From positions 1,674,001 through 1,738,000 of the forward strand of contig NZ_PGER01000001.1 of assembly GCF_002797935.1 (NCBI RefSeq): DNA of 64,000 bases, in the 5' to 3' direction. This document shows, in pieces, positions 36,691 through 46,054 of the stretch (within the stretch, counting starts at the first letter, position 1; every line of letters begins with the position of its first letter). The notes beneath the pieces are model-generated. The model did not search any database, was not told the origin of the DNA, and saw nothing but the letters and a program-made list of their open reading frames with translations. The translations under genes were made by a program, and so were the position numbers. The DNA is from Flavobacterium sp. 1 (GTDB lineage: Bacteria > Bacteroidota > Bacteroidia > Flavobacteriales > Flavobacteriaceae).

Positions 36691-36698
36691 TATTTTTG
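36691..36698 (+). promoter_or_regulatory. Promoter -7 element of hutG
   Basis: TATTTTTG matches TAnnTTTG 16 bp before the ATG, so the leader would be only about 10 nt. Confidence 0.5.
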
Positions 36699-36714
36699 AA
36701 AAATATTTTTTTTT

Positions 36715-37755
36715 ATGGAAAAACTCATAGCATTCAGTATTAACGACCTAGCAAAAATTACCAATCACAGAAGCGGTGAAATTAAATTTGGCGAGAAAAT
36801 ACTTGTTGTTCCCAAAGATACTGACCCAATTGATTTTATAAAAAATAGCGAGGCCAAATTCGTTTTATTTGGAATCCCTGAAGACATTGGAGTTAGAGCC
36901 AATTATGGAAGACCTGGAGCGGCATCTGCTTGGAAAAGTGCCATACAAAGTATCGCTAATATTCAGCATAACCGCTTTTCTAAGGGCAATCAGATTATTG
37001 TTTTAGGACACTTGGATGTTAAGCAAGAAATGAAAGAAGTCGAGCATCTTGACTTTAATGATATTGATGACCGGTCTAAACTAAGTCAGTTAGTAGAAAA
37101 AATTGACAAGGAAGTTTCCCATATTATCTGCAAAATCATTCAATCAGGCAAAATTCCAATAGTAATTGGCGGAGGTCACAACAATTCCTACGGAAATATA
37201 AAAGGAGCCGCTCTGGCAAAAGGAAAAGCCATAAACGCCGTGAATTTCGACGCACATTCTGATTTTAGAATTTTAGAAGGACGTCATAGCGGCAACGGTT
37301 TCTCTTATGCTTTTGAAGAAGGTTTTCTAAAAAAATATTTCATTTTTGGCCTTCATGAAAATTACACGTCCAAAAGTGTTTTAGATATTATAAAAAAAAT
37401 TGAAGATCGGGTTCGTTACAATACTTACGACAGCGTTAACATTCGAAAAGAAAAAGTCTTTTCAGAAGAAATGGCAATAGCTCTTGATTTTATTAAAAAT
37501 GACCCATTTGGAATTGAAATTGATTTGGATGCTATTCCAAATATAGCAAGCAGCGCAATGACATTAAGCGGTTTTTCAATTGAAGAACTTCGTCAATTTG
37601 TTTCCTTTTTTGCTAAAAATAAAAATGCTGCTTATTTACATATCTGCGAAGGTGCTCCAGACTTAGGTGAAGATAAAAACAATCATTTAATAGGCAAACT
37701 GATAGGTTATTTAGTAACCGATTTCATGAAAGCACATAATTCAATTGAATTATAA
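36715..37755 (+). CDS. hutG: Formimidoylglutamase, arginase/ureohydrolase family
   Basis: The 346-residue ureohydrolase has all the manganese-site motifs: IGGGHNNSYGN (about 150-160), NFDAHSDFR (about 176-184) and EIDLDAIPN (about 262-270), plus GIPEDIGVRANYGRPGA near the start. Family members act on agmatine, arginine or formiminoglutamate. The nearby hutI and the GGGHNN form favour formiminoglutamate hydrolysis, the last step of histidine degradation, giving glutamate and formamide. Substrate is therefore inferred. It has its own promoter. Confidence 0.85.
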   Translation: MEKLIAFSINDLAKITNHRSGEIKFGEKILVVPKDTDPIDFIKNSEAKFVLFGIPEDIGVRANYGRPGAASAWKSAIQSIANIQHNRFSKGNQIIVLGHLDVKQEMKEVEHLDFNDIDDRSKLSQLVEKIDKEVSHIICKIIQSGKIPIVIGGGHNNSYGNIKGAALAKGKAINAVNFDAHSDFRILEGRHSGNGFSYAFEEGFLKKYFIFGLHENYTSKSVLDIIKKIEDRVRYNTYDSVNIRKEKVFSEEMAIALDFIKNDPFGIEIDLDAIPNIASSAMTLSGFSIEELRQFVSFFAKNKNAAYLHICEGAPDLGEDKNNHLIGKLIGYLVTDFMKAHNSIEL

Positions 37756-37807
37756 ATTAAGTAAAATACGTCCTGAAAAGTAAAACAATTTTCATCCAAA
37801 ATAACAC

Positions 37808-37815
37808 TATCTTTG
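37808..37815 (+). promoter_or_regulatory. Promoter -7 element of the DEAD-box gene
   Basis: TATCTTTG (TAnnTTTG) followed by C, 46 bp before the ATG, giving a leader of about 40 nt. Confidence 0.6.
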
Positions 37816-37861
37816 CGCACTTATCTATGTACTAAAAACAAGATATTTTAATATCAAAAAT

Positions 37862-39112
37862 ATGTTATTCGAAGATTTATCACTTTCAAAAAGTATACAA
37901 AAAGCCGTATTTGAAGAAGGCTATACACAAGCAACTCCTATTCAGGAACAATCTATACCAGTAGTTTTGGCTGGAAAAGATTTAATAGGATGTGCACAAA
38001 CAGGAACAGGAAAAACGGCTGCATTTGCTATTCCAATAATACATCAATTGCACCGAATAGTAGGTTCAACAAAAAAATCGAAGGTAATCAGAGCGCTTGT
38101 TGTCACTCCTACAAGAGAATTAGCTGTTCAAATTGGACAAAGTTTCGACACTTATGGAAAATACACCAATCTGACGCAATTAACGCTTTTTGGCGGTGTA
38201 TCACAAAATCCTCAAGTTGACGCTTTAAAAAGCGGAGTTGACATTGTAATAGCAACGCCAGGGCGCTTATTAGACCTGCATAAACAAGGTTTTATAGATT
38301 TGAATCATTTACACACATTAGTATTGGATGAAGCCGATCAGATGCTGGATATGGGTTTTGTTAATGATGTCAAAAAAATTGTAAAGCTTACGCCAAAAAA
38401 CAGACAGACTCTTTTCTTTTCTGCAACCATGCCGATAGCCATAAGAGAATTGGCCGAAATGTTTCTTACAGATCCCGAAACTGTTACTGTATCCCCAGTT
38501 TCATCTACAGCAGAAAATGTAGAACAGCGCGTTTATTTTGTTGAGAAAACAGAAAAAAGAAACCTACTTTATCATTTGATAAAAAATGAAAACTTATCAA
38601 ATGTCCTTGTTTTTTCAAGAACAAAACATGGTGCTGACAATGTTGTAAAAGCATTAAGAAAAAAAGACATTCCCGCAGAAGCCATACATGGTGATAAATC
38701 TCAAAATGCTAGACAGCGTGTACTGGATGCGTTTAAAAACAAGGAAGTTGGTGTTCTTGTAGCAACAGATATTGCAGCCCGCGGTATTGATATTGACCAA
38801 TTGCCTTTTGTAATCAATTTTGATTTACCTAATATCCCTGAAACGTATGTACACCGTATTGGACGAACAGGCCGTGCCGGAAATGGCGGAATTGCAATTT
38901 CTTTTTGCAGTAAAGACGAAAAAGATTACTGGAAAGATATTCAAAAACTGATAAAAGTAAATGTAGACACCATAGATAATCATCCTTATCCTTGGCATTC
39001 TGGAAACCCTACAGCTGATGCTAATCCACCTAAAAATTCAAATCGAAGCGGAGGCGCTCACAAATCCAGAAAATCGAATGCATCAAAACAAAATAAAAAG
39101 CGCTGGTACTAA
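37862..39112 (+). CDS. DEAD-box ATP-dependent RNA helicase (RhlE-like)
   Basis: The 416-residue helicase carries the full motif set: Q motif (GYTQATPIQEQSIP), I AQTGTGKT, Ia PTRELAVQ, Ib TPGRLLDL, II DEAD, III SAT, IV VLVFSRTK, V ATDIAARGID, VI HRIGRTGRAG. The C-terminal tail (about 370-416) is basic and low-complexity (KSRKSNASKQNKKRW), typical of RhlE-type cold-shock and ribosome-assembly helicases. It stands alone, with its own promoter and a terminator. Unwinding of structured RNA is secure; the specific target is unknown. Confidence 0.95.
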   Translation: MLFEDLSLSKSIQKAVFEEGYTQATPIQEQSIPVVLAGKDLIGCAQTGTGKTAAFAIPIIHQLHRIVGSTKKSKVIRALVVTPTRELAVQIGQSFDTYGKYTNLTQLTLFGGVSQNPQVDALKSGVDIVIATPGRLLDLHKQGFIDLNHLHTLVLDEADQMLDMGFVNDVKKIVKLTPKNRQTLFFSATMPIAIRELAEMFLTDPETVTVSPVSSTAENVEQRVYFVEKTEKRNLLYHLIKNENLSNVLVFSRTKHGADNVVKALRKKDIPAEAIHGDKSQNARQRVLDAFKNKEVGVLVATDIAARGIDIDQLPFVINFDLPNIPETYVHRIGRTGRAGNGGIAISFCSKDEKDYWKDIQKLIKVNVDTIDNHPYPWHSGNPTADANPPKNSNRSGGAHKSRKSNASKQNKKRWY

Positions 39113-39140
39113 GAAGCCATAATGCTCATTTCAAATAATT

Positions 39141-39178
39141 AAAACATCTTTTAAAGCTATTTTAAAGGATGTTTTTTT
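39141..39178. terminator. Bidirectional terminator after the helicase gene
   Basis: AACATCTTTTAAA and TTTAAAGGATGTT pair with one wobble around GCTAT, then a T7 run. An A-tract stands on the other side for the converging kinase gene. Confidence 0.85.
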
Positions 39179-39191
39179 ACATAATAATTAA

Positions 39192-41399
39192 TTAGACAAG
39201 GTTTTTGGCCTTTAAAATAAGGCTATTCATCACTTTAAACAATTGAACCGATTCAAATGGCTTAACAATAATATCATTGATTCCTGCCATTATTGCTTCA
39301 TCTGTTATTTCATTTTTATCAAAAGCCGTCAATGCAATTACAGGAGTATCAACACCTTCCAGCCTTATTCTTCTTGTCGTTTCAAAACCATTCATCAAAG
39401 GCATATTAATATCCATTAAAATAATATCAAACTCTTCTTGCGCTAAAATTTCCAAAGCCTTAAAACCATCTTCCACTACTATACAAGAATAATTATTTTT
39501 CTCAATAATTTTTTTAGTAATCAACTGATTGATCTGATTATCCTCAACCACAAGTACTTTGAATGCATGATTTAAACTCATATCTACCTGTATATTATTT
39601 ATTATTTCATTAGTTTTCATAGAATTATATTCAAAATCAATACAAAAAGTAAAGACAGTACCTTTTCCCAATTCGCTTTCGACGAAGATATTGCTGCCAA
39701 AAAGCTCTAACAGTCTTTTTACAATAGACAATCCCAAACCTGTACCCTGATAATCAAGTTCTTTTCTGCCTACCTGAACAAATTTATCAAAAATTTTATC
39801 TTGGTCTAAAGCCGCAATGCCAACTCCGTTATCTTTTATCTTAAATTCAATAGTATGCATTTCGCCTTTAACCGCAATTTGTCTGGCAATTATTTCAATA
39901 TTACCGTCTTTAGTAAATTTTAGAGCATTGCTTACCAAATTCATCATGATTTGCGCAAACCTAAGTTTATCTCCAATTAAACTCTCTGGAATTGACTCAT
40001 CTACCTCTATAAAAATTTTGTTATTATTTTTTTTTGCGATAAAGGATAACGAATTTTTAATTGTAAGAAATTCATCCATGAGGTTAAACGTCAATTTATC
40101 CAAAATGATTTTATTCTCTTCAATTTTATTAATCTGCAGAATATCATTTACCAATGACAGTAAATAACGGGCAGAAAATTTTAGTGAATTTAAGTGAGGA
40201 CTTTTGGTTAGCTCTTGATGCTCTTCTAAAAGCAGATCAGTAATACCAACTACTCCATACAAAGGGGTTCTTAATTCATGGCTTATTGTCGAAATAAACT
40301 GTGTCTTTAACAAAGCTGATTCTTGCGCTTTCTTATTTGCAATAACCAGCTCTTGATTTGCAAGCATTAAATCGGCATTTGATTTTAATCTGAATCTGTT
40401 ATTTTTAATTAATGAATTCAGAAAAAGCAGTAAAACAAAAATGGCAATAATAAAGAGTAAAACTATAATTCTTGATTTTTTTAAGCTTTGGAACTGTAAA
40501 TCTTTTTCATTTTCAATTTTATCAATAGTCCTCTTATATTCATCTAACTGAAAATTAACCCCTTCAACATTTGCTTTTTCTAATTTTTCTTCTGCGTAAA
40601 TTTCATCATTAAGACGAGTATAGATTTGCAGATGCTCATAAGCTTCTTTATATTTTTTTAATTTTAATAAAAGCTTAGAGTATTCTAAATGCGAAAAAGA
40701 CAAATCTGATTTTTCATCCAGCTCCTTTCCAAGCCGAATTGCTTCTTTAAAATAAAAATCTGCTTTTGCATCATCATTTTTAAAATTGGAATACATGCCA
40801 TTAAGCATATTAAGCACGACAACCACATAATCATTTTTATGCTTCTTATAGTAAAGATTAATCTGCTTTAAACTTTCTTCACCCTTTTGGAACTTGCCAA
40901 TATCAAAAAGTGCCCAAGTTAAGTTGAGATTAGTAAAAGCCATTTGAGAGGAATCTGAAATATTTTTGCTGTATTCAATTGCTTTTCGATAATAAAAAAC
41001 GCCTTTATCGTACTTCTTTTTTTCAAAACAATACATATTCCCCAGATTATTATTAACCCTTTGTTTTATTGTATCATTCTGAGTTAGATTAGCATAACTT
41101 AAAGCCTTATCGTAGTAAAAAATAGCTTTATCAAATTCTGCCAAAGCATTAAAATTAGCCGCAACATTATTATAATTTTCTGCAATAAGAATATTGTCTT
41201 TTATGGATATGGCTTGTCGCAAAGCTAATCTTGAAATCAGTAAAGATTTTTCAAAATCTCCAGATTCTCTTAGCTTTGTCGCTGATCCAATTAATTTATT
41301 AATCTCTTTTTTAGAAGGCAGTTGATTCTGTCCAATTAAAGTTATTCCTAAAAAATTAAAATAAAAAATAATTAATAAAACTATCCTTATTGGGGGCAT
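39192..41399 (-). CDS. Hybrid histidine kinase / response regulator with TPR sensor
   Basis: Start taken at ATG 41399 (MPPIRIV); the frame opens earlier at a TTG (41429) that lies within the promoter-like AT region. The 735-residue product has a signal anchor, TPR repeats (about 25-275), a transmembrane helix (about 305-328), a short coiled coil, HisKA with the phospho-His about 373 (FISTISHELRTPLYG), an HATPase domain (IMMNLVSNALKF, DNGVGI, GTGLGLSIV) and a C-terminal receiver (VVEDNQINQ; phospho-Asp about 663 in LMDINMPLMNGFE). There is no DNA-binding domain, so it works by phosphorelay to a partner encoded elsewhere. Periplasmic TPRs as sensor are common in Bacteroidota. The signal is unknown. 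Confidence 0.92.
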   Translation of the reverse strand: MPPIRIVLLIIFYFNFLGITLIGQNQLPSKKEINKLIGSATKLRESGDFEKSLLISRLALRQAISIKDNILIAENYNNVAANFNALAEFDKAIFYYDKALSYANLTQNDTIKQRVNNNLGNMYCFEKKKYDKGVFYYRKAIEYSKNISDSSQMAFTNLNLTWALFDIGKFQKGEESLKQINLYYKKHKNDYVVVVLNMLNGMYSNFKNDDAKADFYFKEAIRLGKELDEKSDLSFSHLEYSKLLLKLKKYKEAYEHLQIYTRLNDEIYAEEKLEKANVEGVNFQLDEYKRTIDKIENEKDLQFQSLKKSRIIVLLFIIAIFVLLLFLNSLIKNNRFRLKSNADLMLANQELVIANKKAQESALLKTQFISTISHELRTPLYGVVGITDLLLEEHQELTKSPHLNSLKFSARYLLSLVNDILQINKIEENKIILDKLTFNLMDEFLTIKNSLSFIAKKNNNKIFIEVDESIPESLIGDKLRFAQIMMNLVSNALKFTKDGNIEIIARQIAVKGEMHTIEFKIKDNGVGIAALDQDKIFDKFVQVGRKELDYQGTGLGLSIVKRLLELFGSNIFVESELGKGTVFTFCIDFEYNSMKTNEIINNIQVDMSLNHAFKVLVVEDNQINQLITKKIIEKNNYSCIVVEDGFKALEILAQEEFDIILMDINMPLMNGFETTRRIRLEGVDTPVIALTAFDKNEITDEAIMAGINDIIVKPFESVQLFKVMNSLILKAKNLV

Positions 41400-41495
41400 A
41401 ATGATATTGTTTCTCCAAAAGTACACCAAAATATATAATTTTATAACATTATTTAGGGAATATTTTAAACGTATATTTTTCTTACAAATTAAAAC

Positions 41496-41535
41496 AAAAA
41501 AAGCAGTTACTTTTTAATAGGTAACTGCTTTTTTT
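41496..41535. terminator. Terminator after the symporter gene
   Basis: AAAAAAGCAGTTAC and GTAACTGCTTTTTT form a strong stem around a 10-nt loop, 60 bp past the symporter stop. A- and T-tracts on both sides. Confidence 0.92.
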
Positions 41536-41595
41536 GTTTTCGCTTTTATACTGACCATTCAATATAAAAATGCATTTACTTTTATATTAAACATT

Positions 41596-42852
41596 TTACT
41601 TTTCTTCTTCCCATTTACCCACTACTGATGTGGCCAAAGCATTTCCTAAAACATTTGTAGCACTTCTGAACATATCACAAAAATGATCTATAGGTAATAT
41701 TAATGCAATTCCTTCAATCGGAATTTTAAACATACCGCAAGTTGCTGCTACAACCACCAAACTCGCTCTAGGAACTCCAGCAATACCTTTACTGGTTAAC
41801 ATTAAAACAAAAAGCATCGTAAATTGGGTTGGATAATCAAGATGAACACCATAAGCTTGAGCAATAAAAATACCCGCAAAAGTCATATACATCATACTCC
41901 CGTCAAGGTTAAAAGAATATCCCAAAGGCAGCATGAATGAAACTATTTTATCTTTTACACCAAACCGCTCTAATTCCTCGGTAAGCTTTGGAAAAACGGC
42001 TTCGGAACTTGTTGTTCCAAATGCTATAATTAATGGACTAATGATATGTTTTAACAATGTTTTCATTCTATTGCCCAGGAAAATGAATCCAATAGCAATA
42101 AGCACTAACCACAAAGTACCGATACCTATAAGAAAAGAACCGAAAAATTTGAAATATGTAATCGCTAATTCCTGAAAATCCCTAACAGCGAATACTCCTG
42201 CAATTGCTCCAAAAACTCCTATTGGTGCAAATTTCATTACATAATTTACCATTTTTAAAACAATATGTGAAGATCTGTCCAAAAAGTCAATAACTGGTTT
42301 TGCATTTTCTCCCACTGAAGCTGCCGCCAATCCAAAGAATATAGAAAAAATTACAATTTGCAAAATTTCATTAGTAGCTAATGCCTCAAAAAGACTTTTG
42401 GGAACAATATGCTCTATAAAATTTTCAAAAGATAAACTTTGAGTTTTAGCTGTTACATCCGAAACACTTGCTAAATCTACATTCGACAAATTTAATCCAA
42501 CACCTGGCTGTAATAAATTAACATACAGCATTCCGATTAACAATGAAAAAAAAGAAGCCGTAAAAAACCATCCCAATGCTTTTCCGCCAATTCTGCCAAC
42601 TGCTTTTATATCACCCAATTTTGCAATTCCAACCACCAAAGTGGTAAAGACTAACGGCGCAATAATCATTTGTACAAGCCTAATAAAAATAGTAGCCAGC
42701 ATTTTTATTTTGGCACTAAATTCTTTAGTAGTTTCAATATCTGATGAGTTGTGAATAATAACACCTAATATTGCTCCCAAGAGCATTGCAATAAGGATTT
42801 GCCCCGTTAATCCTTTAAAAAAAGATGTTTTTTTTGTTTCAATTGCAGTCAT
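41596..42852 (-). CDS. Dicarboxylate/amino acid:cation symporter (DAACS family)
   Basis: The 418-residue inner-membrane protein has about eight hydrophobic helices and re-entrant loops. DAACS marks are MLATIFIRLVQMIIAPLVFTTLVVGIAKLGD, the Ser-rich hairpin FGTTSSEAVFPKL, GYSFNLDGSMMYMTFAGIFIAQ (NxDG type) and LTSKGIAGVPRASLVV, plus DHFCDMFRSATNVLGNALA. These bind substrate and Na+ in characterised homologues (GltPh, DctA, GltP). Substrate (glutamate, aspartate or C4-dicarboxylate) is not resolved. It is a single gene with its own terminator. Confidence 0.94.
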   Translation of the reverse strand: MTAIETKKTSFFKGLTGQILIAMLLGAILGVIIHNSSDIETTKEFSAKIKMLATIFIRLVQMIIAPLVFTTLVVGIAKLGDIKAVGRIGGKALGWFFTASFFSLLIGMLYVNLLQPGVGLNLSNVDLASVSDVTAKTQSLSFENFIEHIVPKSLFEALATNEILQIVIFSIFFGLAAASVGENAKPVIDFLDRSSHIVLKMVNYVMKFAPIGVFGAIAGVFAVRDFQELAITYFKFFGSFLIGIGTLWLVLIAIGFIFLGNRMKTLLKHIISPLIIAFGTTSSEAVFPKLTEELERFGVKDKIVSFMLPLGYSFNLDGSMMYMTFAGIFIAQAYGVHLDYPTQFTMLFVLMLTSKGIAGVPRASLVVVAATCGMFKIPIEGIALILPIDHFCDMFRSATNVLGNALATSVVGKWEEEK

Positions 42853-42977
42853 TTAATTAATTTCAAGGTTAAATTTCAATATTTAGCTCGTCAAAATACT
42901 GAATATATTTTTTCTTCTTAGAAACATCCTTTTTCTGAGACTTTTAGAAAGACATTTGTTTTTGAAATCATTTTCAG

Positions 42978-44039
42978 TTACAAATATGTTTTATTCAAAA
43001 GGAAGAAATCTGCCAAAACAATAGCAGCCATTGCTTCTACAATTGGAACAGCTCTAGGAACAACACAAGGATCGTGACGTCCTTTTCCAACCATCTCAGT
43101 AATATTTCCTTTGTTGTCCAGAGATTCCTGTTTTTGCATTATAGTAGCTACTGGCTTGAAAGCTACTCGAAAATAAATATCCATTCCATTGCTTATTCCG
43201 CCTTGAATTCCTCCTGAAAGATTGGTTCGGGTAGTTCCGTCAGGATTGTACAAATCATTGTGTTCGCTTCCTTTCATTTTCACGCCCTCAAATCCGCTTC
43301 CAAATTCAAAACCTTTTACAGCATTGATAGAAAGCATTGCTTTTCCTAATTCGGCATGCAATTTGTCAAATACAGGCTCTCCAAGACCGATAGGCACATT
43401 TTGAATCACACATGTAACGGTTCCTCCTACTGTATCTCCTTCTTTGCGAATTTGACGAATATAATCTTCCATAATTATAGCCGATTCTTCGTCTGGACAG
43501 CGAACTGGATTACTTTCTATTTTAGAAAAATCCAATTCTTGGTATGGTTTTTCAAGAAAAATTGGACCTACAGAAGAAACGTAAGCATTGAACTTTATTT
43601 CAGGCAGCATTTGTTTTGCAATAGCACCTGCTACTACCCTGCTTGCCGTTTCACGTGCTGAGCTTCGGCCTCCGCCTCTATAATCTCTTACTCCATACTT
43701 TTTTTCATAGACATAGTCTGCGTGACTTGGTCTGTAATTATCTTTAATGTGAGAATAATCGTCTGATTTTTGATTGGTATTGGGAATAATAAAACCAATT
43801 GGTGTACCTGTAGTTTTACCTTCAAAAATTCCAGATAAAAACTGTACATCATCTGGTTCTTTACGCTGCGTAACTATTGCTGATTGACCTGGTTTTCTTC
43901 TCGACATTTCAAATTGAATTGCATCTAAATCCAGCTGAATTCCAGATGGACAGCCATCAATAATTCCGCCTAATGCTTCTCCGTGTGATTCTCCAAAAGT
44001 GGTTACTCTATATAGTGTTCCGTAACTATTTCCTGCCAT
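42978..44039 (-). CDS. aroC: Chorismate synthase
   Basis: The 353-residue enzyme catalyses the last shikimate step (EPSP to chorismate) with reduced FMN. All three family signatures are visible: [16 protein letters not shown] at the N-terminus, [29 protein letters not shown] in the middle (about 103-131), and [17 protein letters not shown] near the end. The [10 protein letters not shown] loop is also present. Full length, no defect. A good promoter box lies 17 bp before the ATG. It is flanked by an intergenic region with a MITE-like block. Confidence 0.97.
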   Translation of the reverse strand: MAGNSYGTLYRVTTFGESHGEALGGIIDGCPSGIQLDLDAIQFEMSRRKPGQSAIVTQRKEPDDVQFLSGIFEGKTTGTPIGFIIPNTNQKSDDYSHIKDNYRPSHADYVYEKKYGVRDYRGGGRSSARETASRVVAGAIAKQMLPEIKFNAYVSSVGPIFLEKPYQELDFSKIESNPVRCPDEESAIIMEDYIRQIRKEGDTVGGTVTCVIQNVPIGLGEPVFDKLHAELGKAMLSINAVKGFEFGSGFEGVKMKGSEHNDLYNPDGTTRTNLSGGIQGGISNGMDIYFRVAFKPVATIMQKQESLDNKGNITEMVGKGRHDPCVVPRAVPIVEAMAAIVLADFFLLNKTYL

Positions 44040-44055
44040 TGTTTAATTTTTTAGG

Positions 44056-44063
44056 CAAATGTA
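44056..44063 (-). promoter_or_regulatory. Promoter -7 element of aroC
   Basis: Minus strand reads TACATTTG (TAnnTTTG), leaving a leader of about 10 nt. Confidence 0.55.
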
Positions 44064-44192
44064 AGTTTTATGAATTAAACTAAAAATTATAAATTAGTAA
44101 TATTTCAGATAAAGCACATATAATATCGTTGCAAATTTCAATGGTTTTAATGTGTGCGAATAATATGTTCTTAAATTGATAAATTATCGTTT

Positions 44193-44398
44193 ATAACCTG
44201 AACTCGATTATTATTTTTTGGAGCAGAAAGATTTGCTTCGCTTGTTCGCTATCGCTCGGGTCGCATTTTAACAATCATCGTCATGCTTTCCGTTGCAATA
44301 TTGTAAGCTGAACCCCAGGTTACAAGGATTTTTACTTCAAACGAAGTTCACTGAACTCCTATGAAAATAAAAATATAATGAAGTAATCGAGGTTAAAA
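44193..44398. mobile_element. MITE-like GC-shifted block with imperfect inverted ends
   Basis: The left end TAACC-tgaac-TCGATTATT (from 44193) is mirrored by AGTAATCGAGGTTA (44382-44395). The inside (about 44220-44345) is clearly GC-richer than the flanks, has no long frame and contains an ACTTC-AAAC-GAAGT hairpin. It fills most of the 489-bp aroC-bshA gap. No transposase. The mobile origin is inference. Confidence 0.35.
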
Positions 44399-44470
44399 GG
44401 AAATATTTTGCTTTTATACTATTATCCAAAAAAATAATCGAATTTAGATTTCTATCAAAAATAACAAATG

Positions 44471-44506
44471 AAAAAATCCGCCTCATTCTTTAAATAAGGT
44501 GGATTT
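44471..44506 (-). terminator. Terminator of bshA
   Basis: AAATCCGCCTCATT and AATAAGGTGGATTT pair with wobbles. On the minus strand a T6 run follows the stem. It lies just past the bshA stop. Confidence 0.8.
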
Positions 44507-44528
44507 CCATCAAGTAATATTTAGTTAA

Positions 44529-45662
44529 TTATTTGTATTTATTAATTGCCTTGAGGTATAATTCCTCATAAATTGGCAGGATGTTTTTAATATCAAATTG
44601 CTCAGCAACATGGAGTGCATTCTTTTTAAATTCTTTAAGAACACTATCGTCTTTTAAAATTTTCAATGCATTCTTAGCCATTTCATTTATATCTCCAACA
44701 TCACTCAAATAACCAGATACGCCATCACTATTCACTTCGGGCAAACCACCGGAATTACTTGATATTACAGGAACTCCACAAGCCATTGCTTCAAGAGCGG
44801 CTAAACCAAAACTTTCGGTTTCGGAAGGCAGAAGAAACAAATCTGTGAGGCACAAAATCCGGTCAATTTCATTGCTGTTTCCAAAAAAAATCACTTTATC
44901 CTGAATACCATATTTTCTGCACATTTTCTCGGCCTTCTCTTTTTCGGGACCATCTCCTACCATCATTAATTTGGCTGGAATTTCTTTTTGGATTTTATAA
45001 AATATTTTAATAATATCCGGAATACGCTTTACTTTCCTGAAATTACTGATATGCGTAATAATTCTTTCATTTTCATTTGCCATAACCGAACGTTGACAAG
45101 GAACTGTTGGATCATATAGATTTTTTTCCAACTCAATAAAATTTGGAATGACCTGAATTTCATTTTTTATATTGAATAATTTTAAAGTATCGTCTTTCAG
45201 ACTTTGAGAAACTGAAGTCACATAATCCGATTTATTAATACTAAAGGTCACTGCAGGCTTGTAAAAAGGATGGTTCCCTACCAAAGTAATATCGGTTCCA
45301 TGCAGTGTTGTCACCATAGGAATATCAATTCCTTCGTCTTTGAGCATTTGTTTAGCCATATAGCCCGCATAAGCATGCGGAATAGCATAATGAACATGCA
45401 ATAATTCTATTTTGTATAATTTTACCATATCCACCAGTTTGCTTGACAAAGCCAGCTCATAAGGCTGAAAATGGAATAAAGGATATTCTGGAACGATTAC
45501 TTCATGATAATGAACATTAGGATTTAATAATGCCAAACGCACTGGCTGACTATAGGTAATGAAATGAATTTCGTGCCCTCTTCTAGCTAATTCTAAACCT
45601 AATTCTGTTGCAACTACACCACTTCCGCCAAAAGTAGGATAACAGACAATTGCTATTCTCAT
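44529..45662 (-). CDS. bshA: N-acetyl-alpha-D-glucosaminyl L-malate synthase (bacillithiol synthesis)
   Basis: A GT4 glycosyltransferase of 377 residues that joins UDP-GlcNAc to L-malate, the first step of bacillithiol synthesis. The start is placed at 45662 (MRIAIVCYPTFGGSGVVATE), where family proteins begin; an upstream in-frame ATG at 45692 would add ten basic residues. Seen: GGSGVVATELGLELARRGHEIHFIT, LHVHYAIPHAYAGYMAK, TTLHGTDITLVG, SNFRKVKRIPD, VGDGPEKEKAE and the GT4 nucleotide site LPSETESFGLAALEAMACGVPVISSNSGG. bshB and bshC are not in the window, although an LmbE-type domain occurs in the nagB fusion. Cytoplasmic. Confidence 0.93.
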   Translation of the reverse strand: MRIAIVCYPTFGGSGVVATELGLELARRGHEIHFITYSQPVRLALLNPNVHYHEVIVPEYPLFHFQPYELALSSKLVDMVKLYKIELLHVHYAIPHAYAGYMAKQMLKDEGIDIPMVTTLHGTDITLVGNHPFYKPAVTFSINKSDYVTSVSQSLKDDTLKLFNIKNEIQVIPNFIELEKNLYDPTVPCQRSVMANENERIITHISNFRKVKRIPDIIKIFYKIQKEIPAKLMMVGDGPEKEKAEKMCRKYGIQDKVIFFGNSNEIDRILCLTDLFLLPSETESFGLAALEAMACGVPVISSNSGGLPEVNSDGVSGYLSDVGDINEMAKNALKILKDDSVLKEFKKNALHVAEQFDIKNILPIYEELYLKAINKYK

Positions 45663-45875
45663 ATGCTTTTTTAATTGTTTTTTGCTTGTCATATATGATT
45701 TTCAGATCACATTGATGCTATACTGCATTAAGGTTATACTGATTTTCTATATGATTTTTTAGTGTAACGAAAGTAAGGAGATTAGGCGGGGTTTACTATG
45801 AATAAAAAGTTAAATTTTAACATTTATCAGGGTAAATTTCAAATGCTGATATATTCATTTGTTTATTCTTTTTTT

Positions 45876-45982
45876 GCGTGAGGGGTTGCAGTGAAGCTCT
45901 TTTTTTATCCCATTTTTTTATGGGATAAAAAAAAGCGGGAACGTAAAACCCGACCCGAAGTTTTTCACGGAGGGACACGCCC
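45876..45982. ncRNA. Structured intergenic element, possible dispersed ncRNA/repeat
   Basis: Nested helices can be read directly: GCGTG (45876-45880) with CACGC (45976-45980); GTGAA (45891-45895) with TTCAC (45964-45968); a long hairpin T7-ATCCCAT (45900-45913) with ATGGGAT-A7 (45920-45933); and CGGG (45936-45939) with CCCG (45949-45952). Together they make a closed multi-branch fold. It is GC-richer than its flanks. From memory it resembles dispersed Flavobacteriaceae intergenic elements and should be compared with the Flavo-1 RNA motif. Identity is unverified and orientation unknown. The 62-codon frame here (45891-46079) looks spurious. Confidence 0.5.
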
Positions 45983-46054
45983 ACACGAACATAAAGGAAC
46001 TGACGAAGTAAATCGAAATACTGTTTACTTTAAGAAATATCAAATAAACAGAAA

